From contig NZ_JAMCCO010000001.1 of NCBI RefSeq assembly GCF_023371205.1, positions 926,662 to 990,661 on the forward strand: a DNA stretch of 64,000 nucleotides. Direction: 5' to 3'. Below the pieces are notes generated by a model. It saw only the letters and a program-made list of their open reading frames with translations, did no database searches and was not told where the DNA came from. Source of the stretch: Parvivirga hydrogeniphila (GTDB lineage: Bacteria > Actinomycetota > Coriobacteriia > Anaerosomatales > Anaerosomataceae). This document shows, in pieces, positions 1 to 8,496 of the stretch. Position 1 is the first letter of the stretch, and every line of letters begins with the position of its first letter. Made by a program: the position numbers and the translations under genes.

Positions 1-1
1 C

Positions 2-814
2 GAGCGGCACATGGAGGACGTGGCAGCCGGGCGTATCAGACGCATCGCGCGCGCCGAGAACGTTTCGGAAGAAGACGTGCTCGACGCGATCGAGGTCTTG
101 CGAAGCCTCAATCCGCGTCCTGCCGCGGCGTTCGGATGGACGGCCGACGTGTCGTACGTGGCGCCGGACGTCATCGTGCGGGAGTTCGACGGCGAGTGGG
201 TGGTGTTCCCCGACTTCGAGGTGCTGCCCATGCTCCGCGTGTCGCCGCGCTACCGGGCCATGCTCGTCAGCGGTGACGGCGTGGACGAAGAGGCTCGGCG
301 GTACCTGAGGGAGCACGTGAAGAAGGCCGAGACGTTCATCCGGAACCTCGACAGGCGCAGGGACACGGTGGTCCGCATCGCGAAAGTCATCGTTGAGACG
401 CAGCGGGAGTTCTTCGAGACGGGCAGAGCTCCGCTCAAGCCGCTTCGGCTCGAAGACGTCGCCATCGAGCTTGGGGTCCACCTGAGCACTGTGAGCCGCG
501 GTGTCACCGGCAAGTACATGGCCACTCCGTACGGCATGTTCGAACTGAAGCACTTCTTTTCGGGCGGCTATCGGACGCGGACCGGTTTCGATGTCGCTTC
601 GACGAGCGTGAAGCAGCGGATCCGTGAGCTCGTGCGAGCGGAGAACGCCGACGATCCGCTCTCGGACCAGCGCATCGCCGACCTCCTTGCTGACGAGGGG
701 GTTCCGGTGGCTCGACGGACGATCGCGAAGTATCGCGAGGAGCTCGGGATCCCGCCCTCGTGGATGCGCAAGCGGCGAGCGGACGGCGCTCGGACGCGGG
801 GTGCTCTGCGATGA
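2..814 (+). CDS. rpoN: RNA polymerase sigma-54 factor RpoN (5' end outside window)
   Basis: C-terminal 270 residues of sigma-54, the alternative sigma factor that binds -24/-12 promoters and needs an AAA+ activator. The frame is open to the left edge, so the ATG at 11 is internal and the gene is cut by the window. Visible are the core-binding region (NPRP at about residue 35), the helix-turn-helix around LSTVSRGVTGKYM, and the diagnostic RpoN box ARRTIAKYRE near the C-terminus, which reads the -24 element. Its stop overlaps the ATG of the following sensor kinase, and an NtrC-type activator and a matching promoter lie just downstream, so this is a compact sigma-54 control module. Confidence 0.95.
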   Translation, partial: ERHMEDVAAGRIRRIARAENVSEEDVLDAIEVLRSLNPRPAAAFGWTADVSYVAPDVIVREFDGEWVVFPDFEVLPMLRVSPRYRAMLVSGDGVDEEARRYLREHVKKAETFIRNLDRRRDTVVRIAKVIVETQREFFETGRAPLKPLRLEDVAIELGVHLSTVSRGVTGKYMATPYGMFELKHFFSGGYRTRTGFDVASTSVKQRIRELVRAENADDPLSDQRIADLLADEGVPVARRTIAKYREELGIPPSWMRKRRADGARTRGALR

Positions 815-2301
815 GCGCTCAAGGAACGGCGCGGTCAGGCTCGGCGTACCGTGATGCCGTATCGATCGCCGCGCTGCTCGCCACCATCACGGGGCTCCAC
901 CTGGTCACAGACCCGTCCGGGCAGTGGGCGTCGATGCACCTGTTGTACCGCCGCCTCTTCTACGTCCCGATCCTCTATGCCGGGTTCGTGTTCGGTCGGC
1001 GCGGAGGTGCGGTCACCGGACTGGCCGCCGCCGTCCTGTACGGCTTCCATGCACAGCTCTCGATGGGAGGCCTTCTCGGGCCCGGCCTGGACAACCTGTA
1101 CGAGACCGTCAGCTTCGTGGTGCTCGGAAGCCTGTTCGGCTGGATGCGGGACCTCGCAGACATGCGGACCGCGGACCTTCGCATCGTGAGCTCGCAGCTC
1201 CAGCGCGCGTACCACAAGCTCGAAGAGCGTGCGCTCCAGCTGTCGAGCGTCCAGGAGTACACGCAAGCCATCCTGCGCTCCGTCACGGCCGGCGTCATGA
1301 CGCTCGGCCCTGATGGTTCGATCGTCACGGCGAACCCGGCTGCGGAACGGCTCCTCGGTCAGCGGGAGCCCGACCTGGTCCCGCGGCGCATCCAGGCAGT
1401 CCTCGCGGACGACGGCGGGTTGGATGCGGACGTGTCGAAGGTGCTCGCAGGGAGAGCGCCACGCATCGTCAGAGAGACGAAGATCGTCACCAGGAACGGC
1501 AAGGCCGTGCACGTGCAGGTGTCGATATCGCGCATGCGGGACGCAGAGGGCAGAATCCTCGGTGCCGTCGTCGCCCTTGAGGACATGAGCGAGGTCAAGG
1601 CGCTGACCGACCAGCTCATCCGCTCCGACCGGCTCGCAGCGATGGGCGAGCTGACGGCCGGCGTCGCCCACGAGGTGCGCAATCCGCTCGGAATCATCCG
1701 TGCGTCGGTGCAGCTGATCGAGGAGAGCAACGGCGATCCGGAGCGCATCGCTGAGGCGACGTCCGTGGTAAAGCAGGAGATCGACCGGCTGGATCGCGTC
1801 ATCAAAGCGCTGCTGGACTTCGGCAGGCCGAGCGCGCCAGCGTTCAGGGCCGTGAAGGTCGCCGACGTGATCGACGACGTCGTCCTTTTCACGAGGAGGT
1901 TCGCACGAGAGGCGCACGTCTCGATCTCGTACGATATCCCGCCGGACATCCCGTACGTGCGCGCTGACCCCGACCAGATGAAGCAGGTGTTCGTCAACCT
2001 CATCTCGAACGCTGTGCAGGCGATGCAGGGGCGCGGTGGCAGCATCTCTCTAAGCGCACGCGCAGACGGGGGCTTCGTCGCTATCCGTGTCGAAGACGAC
2101 GGACCGGGCATCCCTGAGGCCGAGCTGCCGAAGATCTTCGACCCGTTCTACTCCACTAAAGATGATGGGACAGGGCTCGGGTTGACGATGGTCCACCGCA
2201 TCGTGGACGACCACGACGGGTACATCGAAGTCGCCTCTCGCGTGGGCGAGGGGACGTCGTTCACCGTCTACTTCCCGGCAGCCACAGGATCGGAGGACTG
2301 A
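811..2301 (+). CDS. Membrane-bound PAS sensor histidine kinase (NtrB/ZraS-like)
   Basis: Sensor kinase of 496 residues, predicted to phosphorylate the NtrC-type regulator encoded 1 nt downstream. The N-terminus (about residues 12-105) is hydrophobic with several membrane segments. A coiled-coil stretch and a PAS domain (about 165-275) follow, then the HisKA H-box VAHEVRNPLGI near residue 285, and an HATPase domain with N-box NLISNAVQAM, G1 box DDGPGIP and G2 box GTGLGL. The ATG at 811 overlaps the rpoN stop and is preferred over an in-frame ATG at 760 that lies inside rpoN. The signal it senses cannot be read from the sequence. Confidence 0.9.
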   Translation: MSAQGTARSGSAYRDAVSIAALLATITGLHLVTDPSGQWASMHLLYRRLFYVPILYAGFVFGRRGGAVTGLAAAVLYGFHAQLSMGGLLGPGLDNLYETVSFVVLGSLFGWMRDLADMRTADLRIVSSQLQRAYHKLEERALQLSSVQEYTQAILRSVTAGVMTLGPDGSIVTANPAAERLLGQREPDLVPRRIQAVLADDGGLDADVSKVLAGRAPRIVRETKIVTRNGKAVHVQVSISRMRDAEGRILGAVVALEDMSEVKALTDQLIRSDRLAAMGELTAGVAHEVRNPLGIIRASVQLIEESNGDPERIAEATSVVKQEIDRLDRVIKALLDFGRPSAPAFRAVKVADVIDDVVLFTRRFAREAHVSISYDIPPDIPYVRADPDQMKQVFVNLISNAVQAMQGRGGSISLSARADGGFVAIRVEDDGPGIPEAELPKIFDPFYSTKDDGTGLGLTMVHRIVDDHDGYIEVASRVGEGTSFTVYFPAATGSED

Positions 2302-2302
2302 G

Positions 2303-3649
2303 GTGGGCAAACGCGTTCTCATCGTCGACGACGAAAAGAACATGCGCTGGGTGCTTGCAGAAGCGCTCAGGGCCCAAGGGTACGAGATCTCAGAGGCGGC
2401 TGACGGCAAGCAAGCCATGACGGAGGTCTCGGAGAACGCGCCGGACCTGATGGTGCTCGATCACAAGATGCCTGCCCCGGACGGCATGGAGGTGCTTCGT
2501 CGCGTCCGCGGGAAGGGCTTCACCTTCCCGATCATCATGCTCACAGCGCACGGGAACGTGCAGACCGCCGTCGAGGCGATGAAGGCAGGCGCGACAGAGT
2601 ACCTCTCGAAGCCGTTCGACCTCGAAGAGCTCAAGCTTGTCATCGACAAGGCGCTGCGGACCGGAGAGCTTGCTGCCGAGGTCGAGCGTCTGCGCGCCGA
2701 AGTCGGCAAAGAGTACGACATCGAGGGCATCGTGGCTGGCTCGCCGGCGATGCTGTCGGTTCTGGAGACGGTCCGGAAAGTCGCTCCGACGAGCGCGACG
2801 GTGATGATCTACGGCGAGTCAGGGACCGGCAAGGAGCTGATCGCGCGAGCCATCCACCAGCTCTCAGATCGGGCCCAGCGTCCGTTCGTGTCGGTAAGCG
2901 CCGGGGCGCTCCCGGAGACGTTGCTCGAGAGCGAACTGTTCGGGTACGAGAAAGGCGCGTTCACCGGCGCATTGCAGGCCAAGCCCGGCCGGTTCGAGCT
3001 CGCAAACGGCGGGACGATCTTCCTGGACGAGGTCGGTGACATCTCGCCGGCCGTCCAGGTCAAACTCTTGCGCGTTCTCCAGGAGCGGGTCTTCGAACGG
3101 CTCGGCGGAACGCGCAGCATCGAGGTCGACGTGCGCGTCGTGGCGGCGACGAACCGCGACCTCCAGCAGCTGATCGCTGATGGTTCGTTCCGGGAGGACC
3201 TCTACTATCGCCTGAACGTGGTCCCGATCGTTCTTCCGCCGCTGCGCGACCGCCCGGAAGACATCCCTCGCCTCATCGCGCACTTCCTGGAGAAGATTCG
3301 TGCTGGAGACCGGAAGATAACACCGGACGCGATGCGAGCGCTCGTCGAGTACAAGTGGCCCGGCAACGTTCGCGAGCTCGAGAACACCGTCGAACGGATG
3401 GTGATCCTCTCACGAAGCGATTCGATCGGTGTCGAGGACCTGCCGGCAGAGATCAGGTCGGGTGTGGCGCTGCAAGGCGGCGAGCGTCGCTTCACGCTTC
3501 CTGACGAGGGCGTGAACCTCGAAGAAGTCGAGATGGATCTCATCACGCAGGCCCTGGAGCGGACCGGTGGCAACGTTCCGCGTGCCGCGAAGCTCCTGAG
3601 CCTGACAGCCAAGACACTGGAGGCCAGAATGCAGCGGTTCGGCCTGTAG
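2303..3649 (+). CDS. Sigma-54-dependent response regulator (NtrC family)
   Basis: 448-residue activator with the classic three-domain order. The receiver (about 1-120) has phosphoacceptor Asp in MVLDHKMP and conserved Lys in LSKPF. The AAA+ sigma-54 interaction domain (about 140-370) has Walker A GESGTGKE near residue 171 and the sigma-54 contact loop GAFTGA near 218. The C-terminus has a Fis-type helix-turn-helix (GGNVPRAAKLLSLTAKTLEA). It starts with GTG one base after the kinase stop and is surely co-transcribed with it. A sigma-54 promoter begins 26 nt after its stop, which makes the downstream zinc-ribbon/HMA genes its most likely local target. Confidence 0.95.
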   Translation: MGKRVLIVDDEKNMRWVLAEALRAQGYEISEAADGKQAMTEVSENAPDLMVLDHKMPAPDGMEVLRRVRGKGFTFPIIMLTAHGNVQTAVEAMKAGATEYLSKPFDLEELKLVIDKALRTGELAAEVERLRAEVGKEYDIEGIVAGSPAMLSVLETVRKVAPTSATVMIYGESGTGKELIARAIHQLSDRAQRPFVSVSAGALPETLLESELFGYEKGAFTGALQAKPGRFELANGGTIFLDEVGDISPAVQVKLLRVLQERVFERLGGTRSIEVDVRVVAATNRDLQQLIADGSFREDLYYRLNVVPIVLPPLRDRPEDIPRLIAHFLEKIRAGDRKITPDAMRALVEYKWPGNVRELENTVERMVILSRSDSIGVEDLPAEIRSGVALQGGERRFTLPDEGVNLEEVEMDLITQALERTGGNVPRAAKLLSLTAKTLEARMQRFGL

Positions 3650-3674
3650 CGCGTCTGCTCTGCCTGCAACGCGT

Positions 3675-3690
3675 TGGCACGCCGGTTGCA
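3675..3690 (+). promoter_or_regulatory. Sigma-54 (-24/-12) promoter
   Basis: TGGCACGCCGGTTGCA matches the sigma-54 consensus TGGCACG-N4-TTGCW at every defined position. It lies between the NtrC-type regulator and the zinc-ribbon gene. With the GC of TTGCA at -13/-12, transcription would start near 3701, leaving a very short leader. The coupling to rpoN and an NtrC-family gene just upstream supports it strongly. Confidence 0.9.
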
Positions 3691-3716
3691 TGGGGCATGG
3701 GCCGTAGGAGATGCGC

Positions 3717-4079
3717 GTGGATCGGAGCGGCGTGCTGAGGGCTCTAAGCATCGCGATCGCCGCAGTCATCGCCGTGTCGCTGCTCGTCGTCGCTGCTGGC
3801 CAACCGTGGTTCCAGGAGCGATGCGGTGCTGCTGGCCTGTCTTCGGGCGGTGCGGCCGTGGCTGTCGCTGTGGTAGCGTTGGTGGCGGGAACTGCTGCCG
3901 CCACGCGGGGCGGCCTCAGGAGCGGCGAGAGGCGGCGACCAGGTCTCAAGGAGTGTCCGTCCTGCGGCCAGGCGGTATTGCGCGATTGGCGCATGTGCCC
4001 CTACTGCGGCGCCTCGATGGGCGTCGAAGAATGCGGAAGCCCGAACGACGAAGAGGAGAGAGCGTGGCTGAGACGGTGA
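3717..4079 (+). CDS. Small zinc-ribbon membrane protein
   Basis: About 120 residues with two hydrophobic segments (about 5-27 and 44-62) followed by a basic stretch and a C-terminal zinc ribbon of two Cys pairs (CPSCG and CPYCG), presumably cytoplasmic. No specific family is recognised. An ATG at 3711 directly abuts the Shine-Dalgarno TAGGAG (3705-3710), so the in-frame GTG at 3717, six bases from it, is the better start. It is the first gene after the sigma-54 promoter and overlaps the following metal-binding protein by 16 nt. A role in metal sensing or handling is inference from this context. Confidence 0.6.
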   Translation: MDRSGVLRALSIAIAAVIAVSLLVVAAGQPWFQERCGAAGLSSGGAAVAVAVVALVAGTAAATRGGLRSGERRRPGLKECPSCGQAVLRDWRMCPYCGASMGVEECGSPNDEEERAWLRR

Positions 4080-4288
4080 GCGTCGAGATCCCGACGCGCG
4101 GGATGCACTGCCGTTCGTGCGAGTCCCTGATCGAGCTGACGCTGGGAGACCTTGATGGAGTGATCTCTGCGAAAGCCGACCGAAGCGCCGAGGCGACCTC
4201 CGTGACGTACGACCCAGCGCGGGTCGACGTGCAGGCCATCGTGGAGGCGATCCGGTCTGCGGGCTACGAGGCCTCGGCTCCCGAGTGA
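4064..4288 (+). CDS. Heavy-metal-associated (HMA) domain protein
   Basis: 74-residue single HMA/CopZ-like domain with metal-binding motif GMHCRSC near residue 12 and the usual beta-alpha-beta pattern ending in AIRSAGYEA. Such proteins bind Cu(I) or similar soft metals as chaperones, or act as small sensors. The GTG at 4064 has a strong Shine-Dalgarno (GAGGAGAG) just upstream. It overlaps the end of the zinc-ribbon gene, indicating translational coupling, and is followed by a promoter/operator and ccdA. Confidence 0.85.
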   Translation: MAETVSVEIPTRGMHCRSCESLIELTLGDLDGVISAKADRSAEATSVTYDPARVDVQAIVEAIRSAGYEASAPE

Positions 4289-4302
4289 TACCTACACAAG
4301 CC

Positions 4303-4321
4303 ATACCCGCCGGGGTATAAT
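4303..4321 (+). promoter_or_regulatory. CsoR/CstR-like operator overlapping the ccdA promoter
   Basis: ATACCCGCCGGGGTAT (4303-4318) is a perfect 6-4-6 inverted repeat. Its right arm runs into a consensus -10 box TATAAT (4316-4321), with a weak -35 TACACA (4293-4298) 17 bp upstream. The GC-rich core flanked by ATA/TAT resembles operators of the CsoR/RcnR/CstR repressor family. The same architecture occurs at 39658-39673. The regulator itself is not in the window. Confidence 0.6.
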
Positions 4322-4363
4322 CTGTGCGCACCACCGCACCGATGCGGGAAACGGAGGCTCCGG

Positions 4364-5107
4364 ATGGGTCAACAGGTCGGTCTGCTCGCCGCGTTCGCGG
4401 GGGGCGCACTGTCGTTCATCGCGCCGTGCGTGTTGCCCCTGATCCCAGGGTACCTGTCGTTCATCACCGGGCTTTCTGCCTCCGATCTCAAGGCAGGCGA
4501 GCGGCGCGCCTCCGAGGTGATCGTTCCGAGCCTGATGTTCGTCCTCGGCTTCAGCGCGGTCTTCATTCTGCTGGGGCTTGCGGCCGGTGCGGCATCGCAG
4601 ACGCTCGGCCCTGCGATCGGCTCCTACAAGCGGGTCCTTGCGGTGATCGCCGGCGTCGTGGTCGCCGTTTTCGGGGTGCTCATGATGGACGTGATCCGCG
4701 TGCCGTGGCTGTACCGGGAGTTCCGCGCCGACCTCGCGAAGAGCCGGCGTTTCGGGAAGGCCGCAGCGCTCGTCATGGGCGCAGCGTTCGGGCTCGGGTG
4801 GACCCCGTGCGTCGGACCGATCCTCGCCGTCATCCTCGGCATGGCAGCGCAGACCGGAGACGCCGGGAGGGCGGCCGTTCTCCTCGCAGCGTACTCGGCA
4901 GGGCTCGGCGTGCCGTTCGTTCTCACTGCCGCGCTGTTCGGTCGTGCTGAACGCGTGCTCAGAGCGCTCGGCAAGCACTCGCTCGCGATCTCGCGCATCT
5001 CGGGAAGCGTGCTCGTCGTGATGGGCGTCCTCATCGCGACCGGCCAGCTCGGACGCATCTCGGGCGTTCTCGTGCGGGTCTTTCCTTTCTTGGGCACCAT
5101 CGGATAG
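4364..5107 (+). CDS. ccdA: Cytochrome c biogenesis / thiol transport protein CcdA
   Basis: 247-residue membrane protein of the DsbD/CcdA family with six hydrophobic segments. It passes electrons from cytoplasmic thioredoxin across the membrane for cytochrome c maturation or extracytoplasmic thiol reduction. The two conserved redox cysteines are visible in IAPCVLPLIPGY (TM1) and GWTPCVGPI (TM4). The start ATG at 4364 has ACGGAGG upstream. It follows the HMA gene by 75 nt, a gap that holds its own promoter and a palindromic operator. No ResA/ResB/CcmF partner is visible in the window. Confidence 0.92.
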   Translation: MGQQVGLLAAFAGGALSFIAPCVLPLIPGYLSFITGLSASDLKAGERRASEVIVPSLMFVLGFSAVFILLGLAAGAASQTLGPAIGSYKRVLAVIAGVVVAVFGVLMMDVIRVPWLYREFRADLAKSRRFGKAAALVMGAAFGLGWTPCVGPILAVILGMAAQTGDAGRAAVLLAAYSAGLGVPFVLTAALFGRAERVLRALGKHSLAISRISGSVLVVMGVLIATGQLGRISGVLVRVFPFLGTIG

Positions 5108-5193
5108 GCGGCCCGTGCGTCAGGTGACGCCGTAGAGCCGTTGCACTACGATGGGAACGTCGTCGTTGGCATCATGGACCGGACGGGCGTCCT

Positions 5194-8100
5194 GTGAGAC
5201 CTGCGATTCTGAGCCGAGACAGCCTTGCTGCGAGGTATACGCGCATCGCCGCAGCGCTTGCGCTTGCTACGACGTTGCTGCTTGGTGCGACGGCCGCTCT
5301 CGGCGTGTACCGGGTGATGAAATCGGAGCAGGCGGCGCGCGTTGGTGCGTATCGGGACATCCTGCGCCTGGAAGCGGCGTCACATCTGCAGACGGCGTAC
5401 CGGCTCGCGCGGGCGCTGGCTGATCGAAGCGAGGTAGCCGCTGGCGCCGCTCCGCAGGCGAAGCTCGCGCTTGGCGTAGCGCTCCTCGACAACGGGACGT
5501 ATCTCTCCCATCTGGCTCTCGCTGAGACTTCAGGGACCGTGATAGCGGCGTATCCAGCGACCGGTACGCCGGCGCCGTCTGCCATCGCATCGTGGTCGGA
5601 GCGCCTCGCCGCAGCAGGGAGCAGGAGCGAGTGGCTCGTCGACGAGTCCGGGTTGAGGGTCGTGTGCTGGTCGGGATCTTCCGGAAGCGCCGGTCGCGTG
5701 CTCATCGCGCAGGTCGCAACGGATCGTATACAGAGCACCTTGGAGCAGATCGCGGCAACGGCGCGCTCGCCCGTGGCATTCATCCGAGACGGAAACGGTC
5801 GCATCATCTTCTGGGCGGGCTCCCTCGCGGGTCTCGAAGATGCCGAATTCAAGATCGAGAAGGTCGACGATTCGAACGATGCGCGAGTGACAGCCACATC
5901 TGCGTCACGCGGCCGCATGGAGGGGTACCTGGGCCGTGTCGCAGGCGTGCCCGGCCTGGCGTGGGACGTCGTGGTGTTGGAGCCTTCTGGCGCCGCGATG
6001 AGCGAGACGTGGAGCGCCCTGCGGCCGGCCATCATCGTGTACGTGGGGGTCTTGGTCCTCGTCGTCGTGGTCGCTGCGACCGCCTTCTCGTGGCTCGTCA
6101 GGCCACTGCGTGCGCTGGAATCGCGCGCTCGCGCTGCAGCGCAGGGCGCGGTCCTGGACCCCGTCGCTGTCGACCGCGGAGACGAGGTCGGTCGTCTGCT
6201 GGAGTCGTTCAACCTCGTCGCGATGCGGCTGAACCGTCTCCAGGAGTCGGCTCGGGTGCTCGCGCGGACAGAGGAGCCGCGCGAGGTCGCGGAGAACGTT
6301 GCGCGCGCAGTCATACACCTCCTCGGAGCATGTGACGTGGCGGTGCTGCTTGCAGACGCTGAGGGCGATGCATCGAGCTCCATGAGAGTTGCTGCCTATC
6401 GCGGGCATACTGGCCAGGAGGACGGGTCGCTGCTCGAGTTCGAGTCCACGGCGTTGCCGGATATGTCGGATGCTCGTGATGCGAGGGTCATCGAGGGCGG
6501 GCTGGATGCGCTGTTCGGCGGCGAGCGTTCGGCCGAGGCGGATGGGTCTGTGACGCTCGCGGTGCCGTTGCGGGCCTCGGGAGGAGCCGTCGGCGTGCTC
6601 GCCGTCTCGCGGACGCGTGAGCGGCCGTTCTCTGCGGCCGAGATAGAGCTGGTGAGCTCGTTCGCGTCGCAGGCCGCTCTTGCTCTGGAGAAGGCGCGCC
6701 TTTTCGAACGGGAGCGGCGGGCGCGGGTCGAGGCGGAGGCTTTGCAGCAAGCCGCTCAGATGCTCGTAGAGGAGCCCGACCTCGCGTCCGCCCTCGAGAA
6801 GGTGGCGACCTGCCAAGCGGTGTCGCTCGGGATGCGCTGGTCGAGCGCCTGGCTTGACGAGCGTCTGCGGGAGGAAGATGGACAGGAGCAGCGCTGTGAC
6901 TCGATCGCGGACCTCGTCGAGCTCATCGAGCAGCGTTTGTCAGGAGAAGATATCGCAGGGCTCGCTTCCGGCGTGTTCGTCTTGCGTTCGGACGACGGTG
7001 ACGAGCGCATCACCGCGTGGTTGCAACGCCAGCCCCTCGCTACGGCCCTCGTCTCGTATGCTGCGCTCGACGGCCATCTCATGGGGATGGTTGTGACGGG
7101 CACGCCGGACCACTCATTCGTGGTGGATGAGCGATGCATGCGTATCGCGGGGACTATCGGCAAGGAGGCCGCGCTGGCCGTTGAGCGCGTCCGGCTGTTC
7201 AAGGAGGCGAAAGACCGCGCGACAAGCCTCGAGACGGTGTTCCGCGTCTCACAGGTCGTGTCTTCCTCGCTGAAAGTGAACGTCGTCTTGAGCCGGGTCC
7301 TCGACGTCGTGCAGAAGATCTTCAATGCCGACACCGTGATGCTCATGAGGCGGAACGAGGACCGGCGTGTGCTGGAAGTCTCGATGGCGCGCGGCGTGCT
7401 CGACCAAGTGATGCTCGACCACACGTGCCGGGCCGATGAGGACCTGCCTGGTGCCGTGCTGCAGACCCAGCAGGTCATGCTCGTGTCACGCCTCGAGGAC
7501 ATCGGCACGGCCTTCTCGCGCGCGGCGCTGAAGAGGGGGCTGCATTCGGCGTTGCTGGTGCCGCTTGTGGCTCGCGGGAAGGCCATCGGGGTGCTGGTGA
7601 CGCTTGGCGCGCAGCCCGGCAAGTTCGGTAAGGCCGACGCGGATCTGCTGAGCACGTTCGCCTCCCACGCCGCGCTTGCCATCGACACCGCCGAGCTGTT
7701 CGCCCGCGAGCACGAGGTATCGCACGTGCTGCAGTCGAGCATCCTCCCGGATCGGCTTCCGCGCTACGACGGCCTCGATCTCGGCGCGGCGTATGTGCCT
7801 GCTGAGGGGATCGCCCGAATCGGCGGTGACTACTACGACGTGTTCGCTGCACCTGACGGGCGCGTGGCGTTCGTCATCGCGGACGTGTGCGGCAAAGGCG
7901 TCGAGGCAGCGACGAAGACATCCATGATCCGGTTCATGGTGCGCGGGATGGTGGCGGCGGGCGCGGGTCCGAAGGAGATCCTTGAGGCGCTGAACGAGAC
8001 GGTTCACGCAAGCGGCGATGCGAACGACATATTCACGATCTGGCTCGGCATGCTGGACCTTCGCACCGGGACGCTCTTGTGGGCGGACGGAGGCCATCCG

Positions 8101-8496
8101 CCTGCGCTCCTGTGGCGGTCTTCAGAGCGTAGCATCGTACGGCTCGGCACGACCGGTCCATTGGTGGGGGCCGTCAGCGGGGCGCAGTACGACGAGGCTT
8201 CCGTGGTATTGCGTTGCGGAGACCAGGTGCTCTTGTATACGGACGGCGTGAGCGAGGCTAGGCGCAACGGTCGGCTGTTCGGTGAGGAGCGGATCCGGCG
8301 CGTCTTGAGGCGCTCCAGAGGCGCAGCTTCGCTCCCCGAGGAGCTGCTCGGAGCAGTGCAGAGGTACACGGGGGGCGCCTTGCGAGATGACGCTGCGATC
8401 CTCGCGGTCGGCTATCTTGGGGCTGGGTCGTTTACCGCGGCTGAAGCGCGGGGAAACACCATCGCGTACGAGCAGCCGAGGCCAGAACGGCGATGA
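5194..8496 (+). CDS. Membrane sensor with HAMP, GAF domains and SpoIIE-type PP2C phosphatase
   Basis: 1100-residue signalling protein. Order: TM1 (about 18-38), an extracytoplasmic sensor region with a Cache-like look (about 40-275), TM2 (about 279-301), HAMP (about 302-355), three GAF-like domains (about 355-505, 520-670, 680-835) and a C-terminal SpoIIE/RsbU phosphatase (about 845-1075, motifs GGDYYDVF and DVCGKGVEAA). It would dephosphorylate a phospho-STAS protein, and the next gene, overlapping by 4 nt, encodes one fused to an anti-sigma-like kinase domain. The GTG start at 5194 has only a weak Shine-Dalgarno. The sensed ligand is unknown. Confidence 0.88.
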   Translation: MRPAILSRDSLAARYTRIAAALALATTLLLGATAALGVYRVMKSEQAARVGAYRDILRLEAASHLQTAYRLARALADRSEVAAGAAPQAKLALGVALLDNGTYLSHLALAETSGTVIAAYPATGTPAPSAIASWSERLAAAGSRSEWLVDESGLRVVCWSGSSGSAGRVLIAQVATDRIQSTLEQIAATARSPVAFIRDGNGRIIFWAGSLAGLEDAEFKIEKVDDSNDARVTATSASRGRMEGYLGRVAGVPGLAWDVVVLEPSGAAMSETWSALRPAIIVYVGVLVLVVVVAATAFSWLVRPLRALESRARAAAQGAVLDPVAVDRGDEVGRLLESFNLVAMRLNRLQESARVLARTEEPREVAENVARAVIHLLGACDVAVLLADAEGDASSSMRVAAYRGHTGQEDGSLLEFESTALPDMSDARDARVIEGGLDALFGGERSAEADGSVTLAVPLRASGGAVGVLAVSRTRERPFSAAEIELVSSFASQAALALEKARLFERERRARVEAEALQQAAQMLVEEPDLASALEKVATCQAVSLGMRWSSAWLDERLREEDGQEQRCDSIADLVELIEQRLSGEDIAGLASGVFVLRSDDGDERITAWLQRQPLATALVSYAALDGHLMGMVVTGTPDHSFVVDERCMRIAGTIGKEAALAVERVRLFKEAKDRATSLETVFRVSQVVSSSLKVNVVLSRVLDVVQKIFNADTVMLMRRNEDRRVLEVSMARGVLDQVMLDHTCRADEDLPGAVLQTQQVMLVSRLEDIGTAFSRAALKRGLHSALLVPLVARGKAIGVLVTLGAQPGKFGKADADLLSTFASHAALAIDTAELFAREHEVSHVLQSSILPDRLPRYDGLDLGAAYVPAEGIARIGGDYYDVFAAPDGRVAFVIADVCGKGVEAATKTSMIRFMVRGMVAAGAGPKEILEALNETVHASGDANDIFTIWLGMLDLRTGTLLWADGGHPPALLWRSSERSIVRLGTTGPLVGAVSGAQYDEASVVLRCGDQVLLYTDGVSEARRNGRLFGEERIRRVLRRSRGAASLPEELLGAVQRYTGGALRDDAAILAVGYLGAGSFTAAEARGNTIAYEQPRPERR

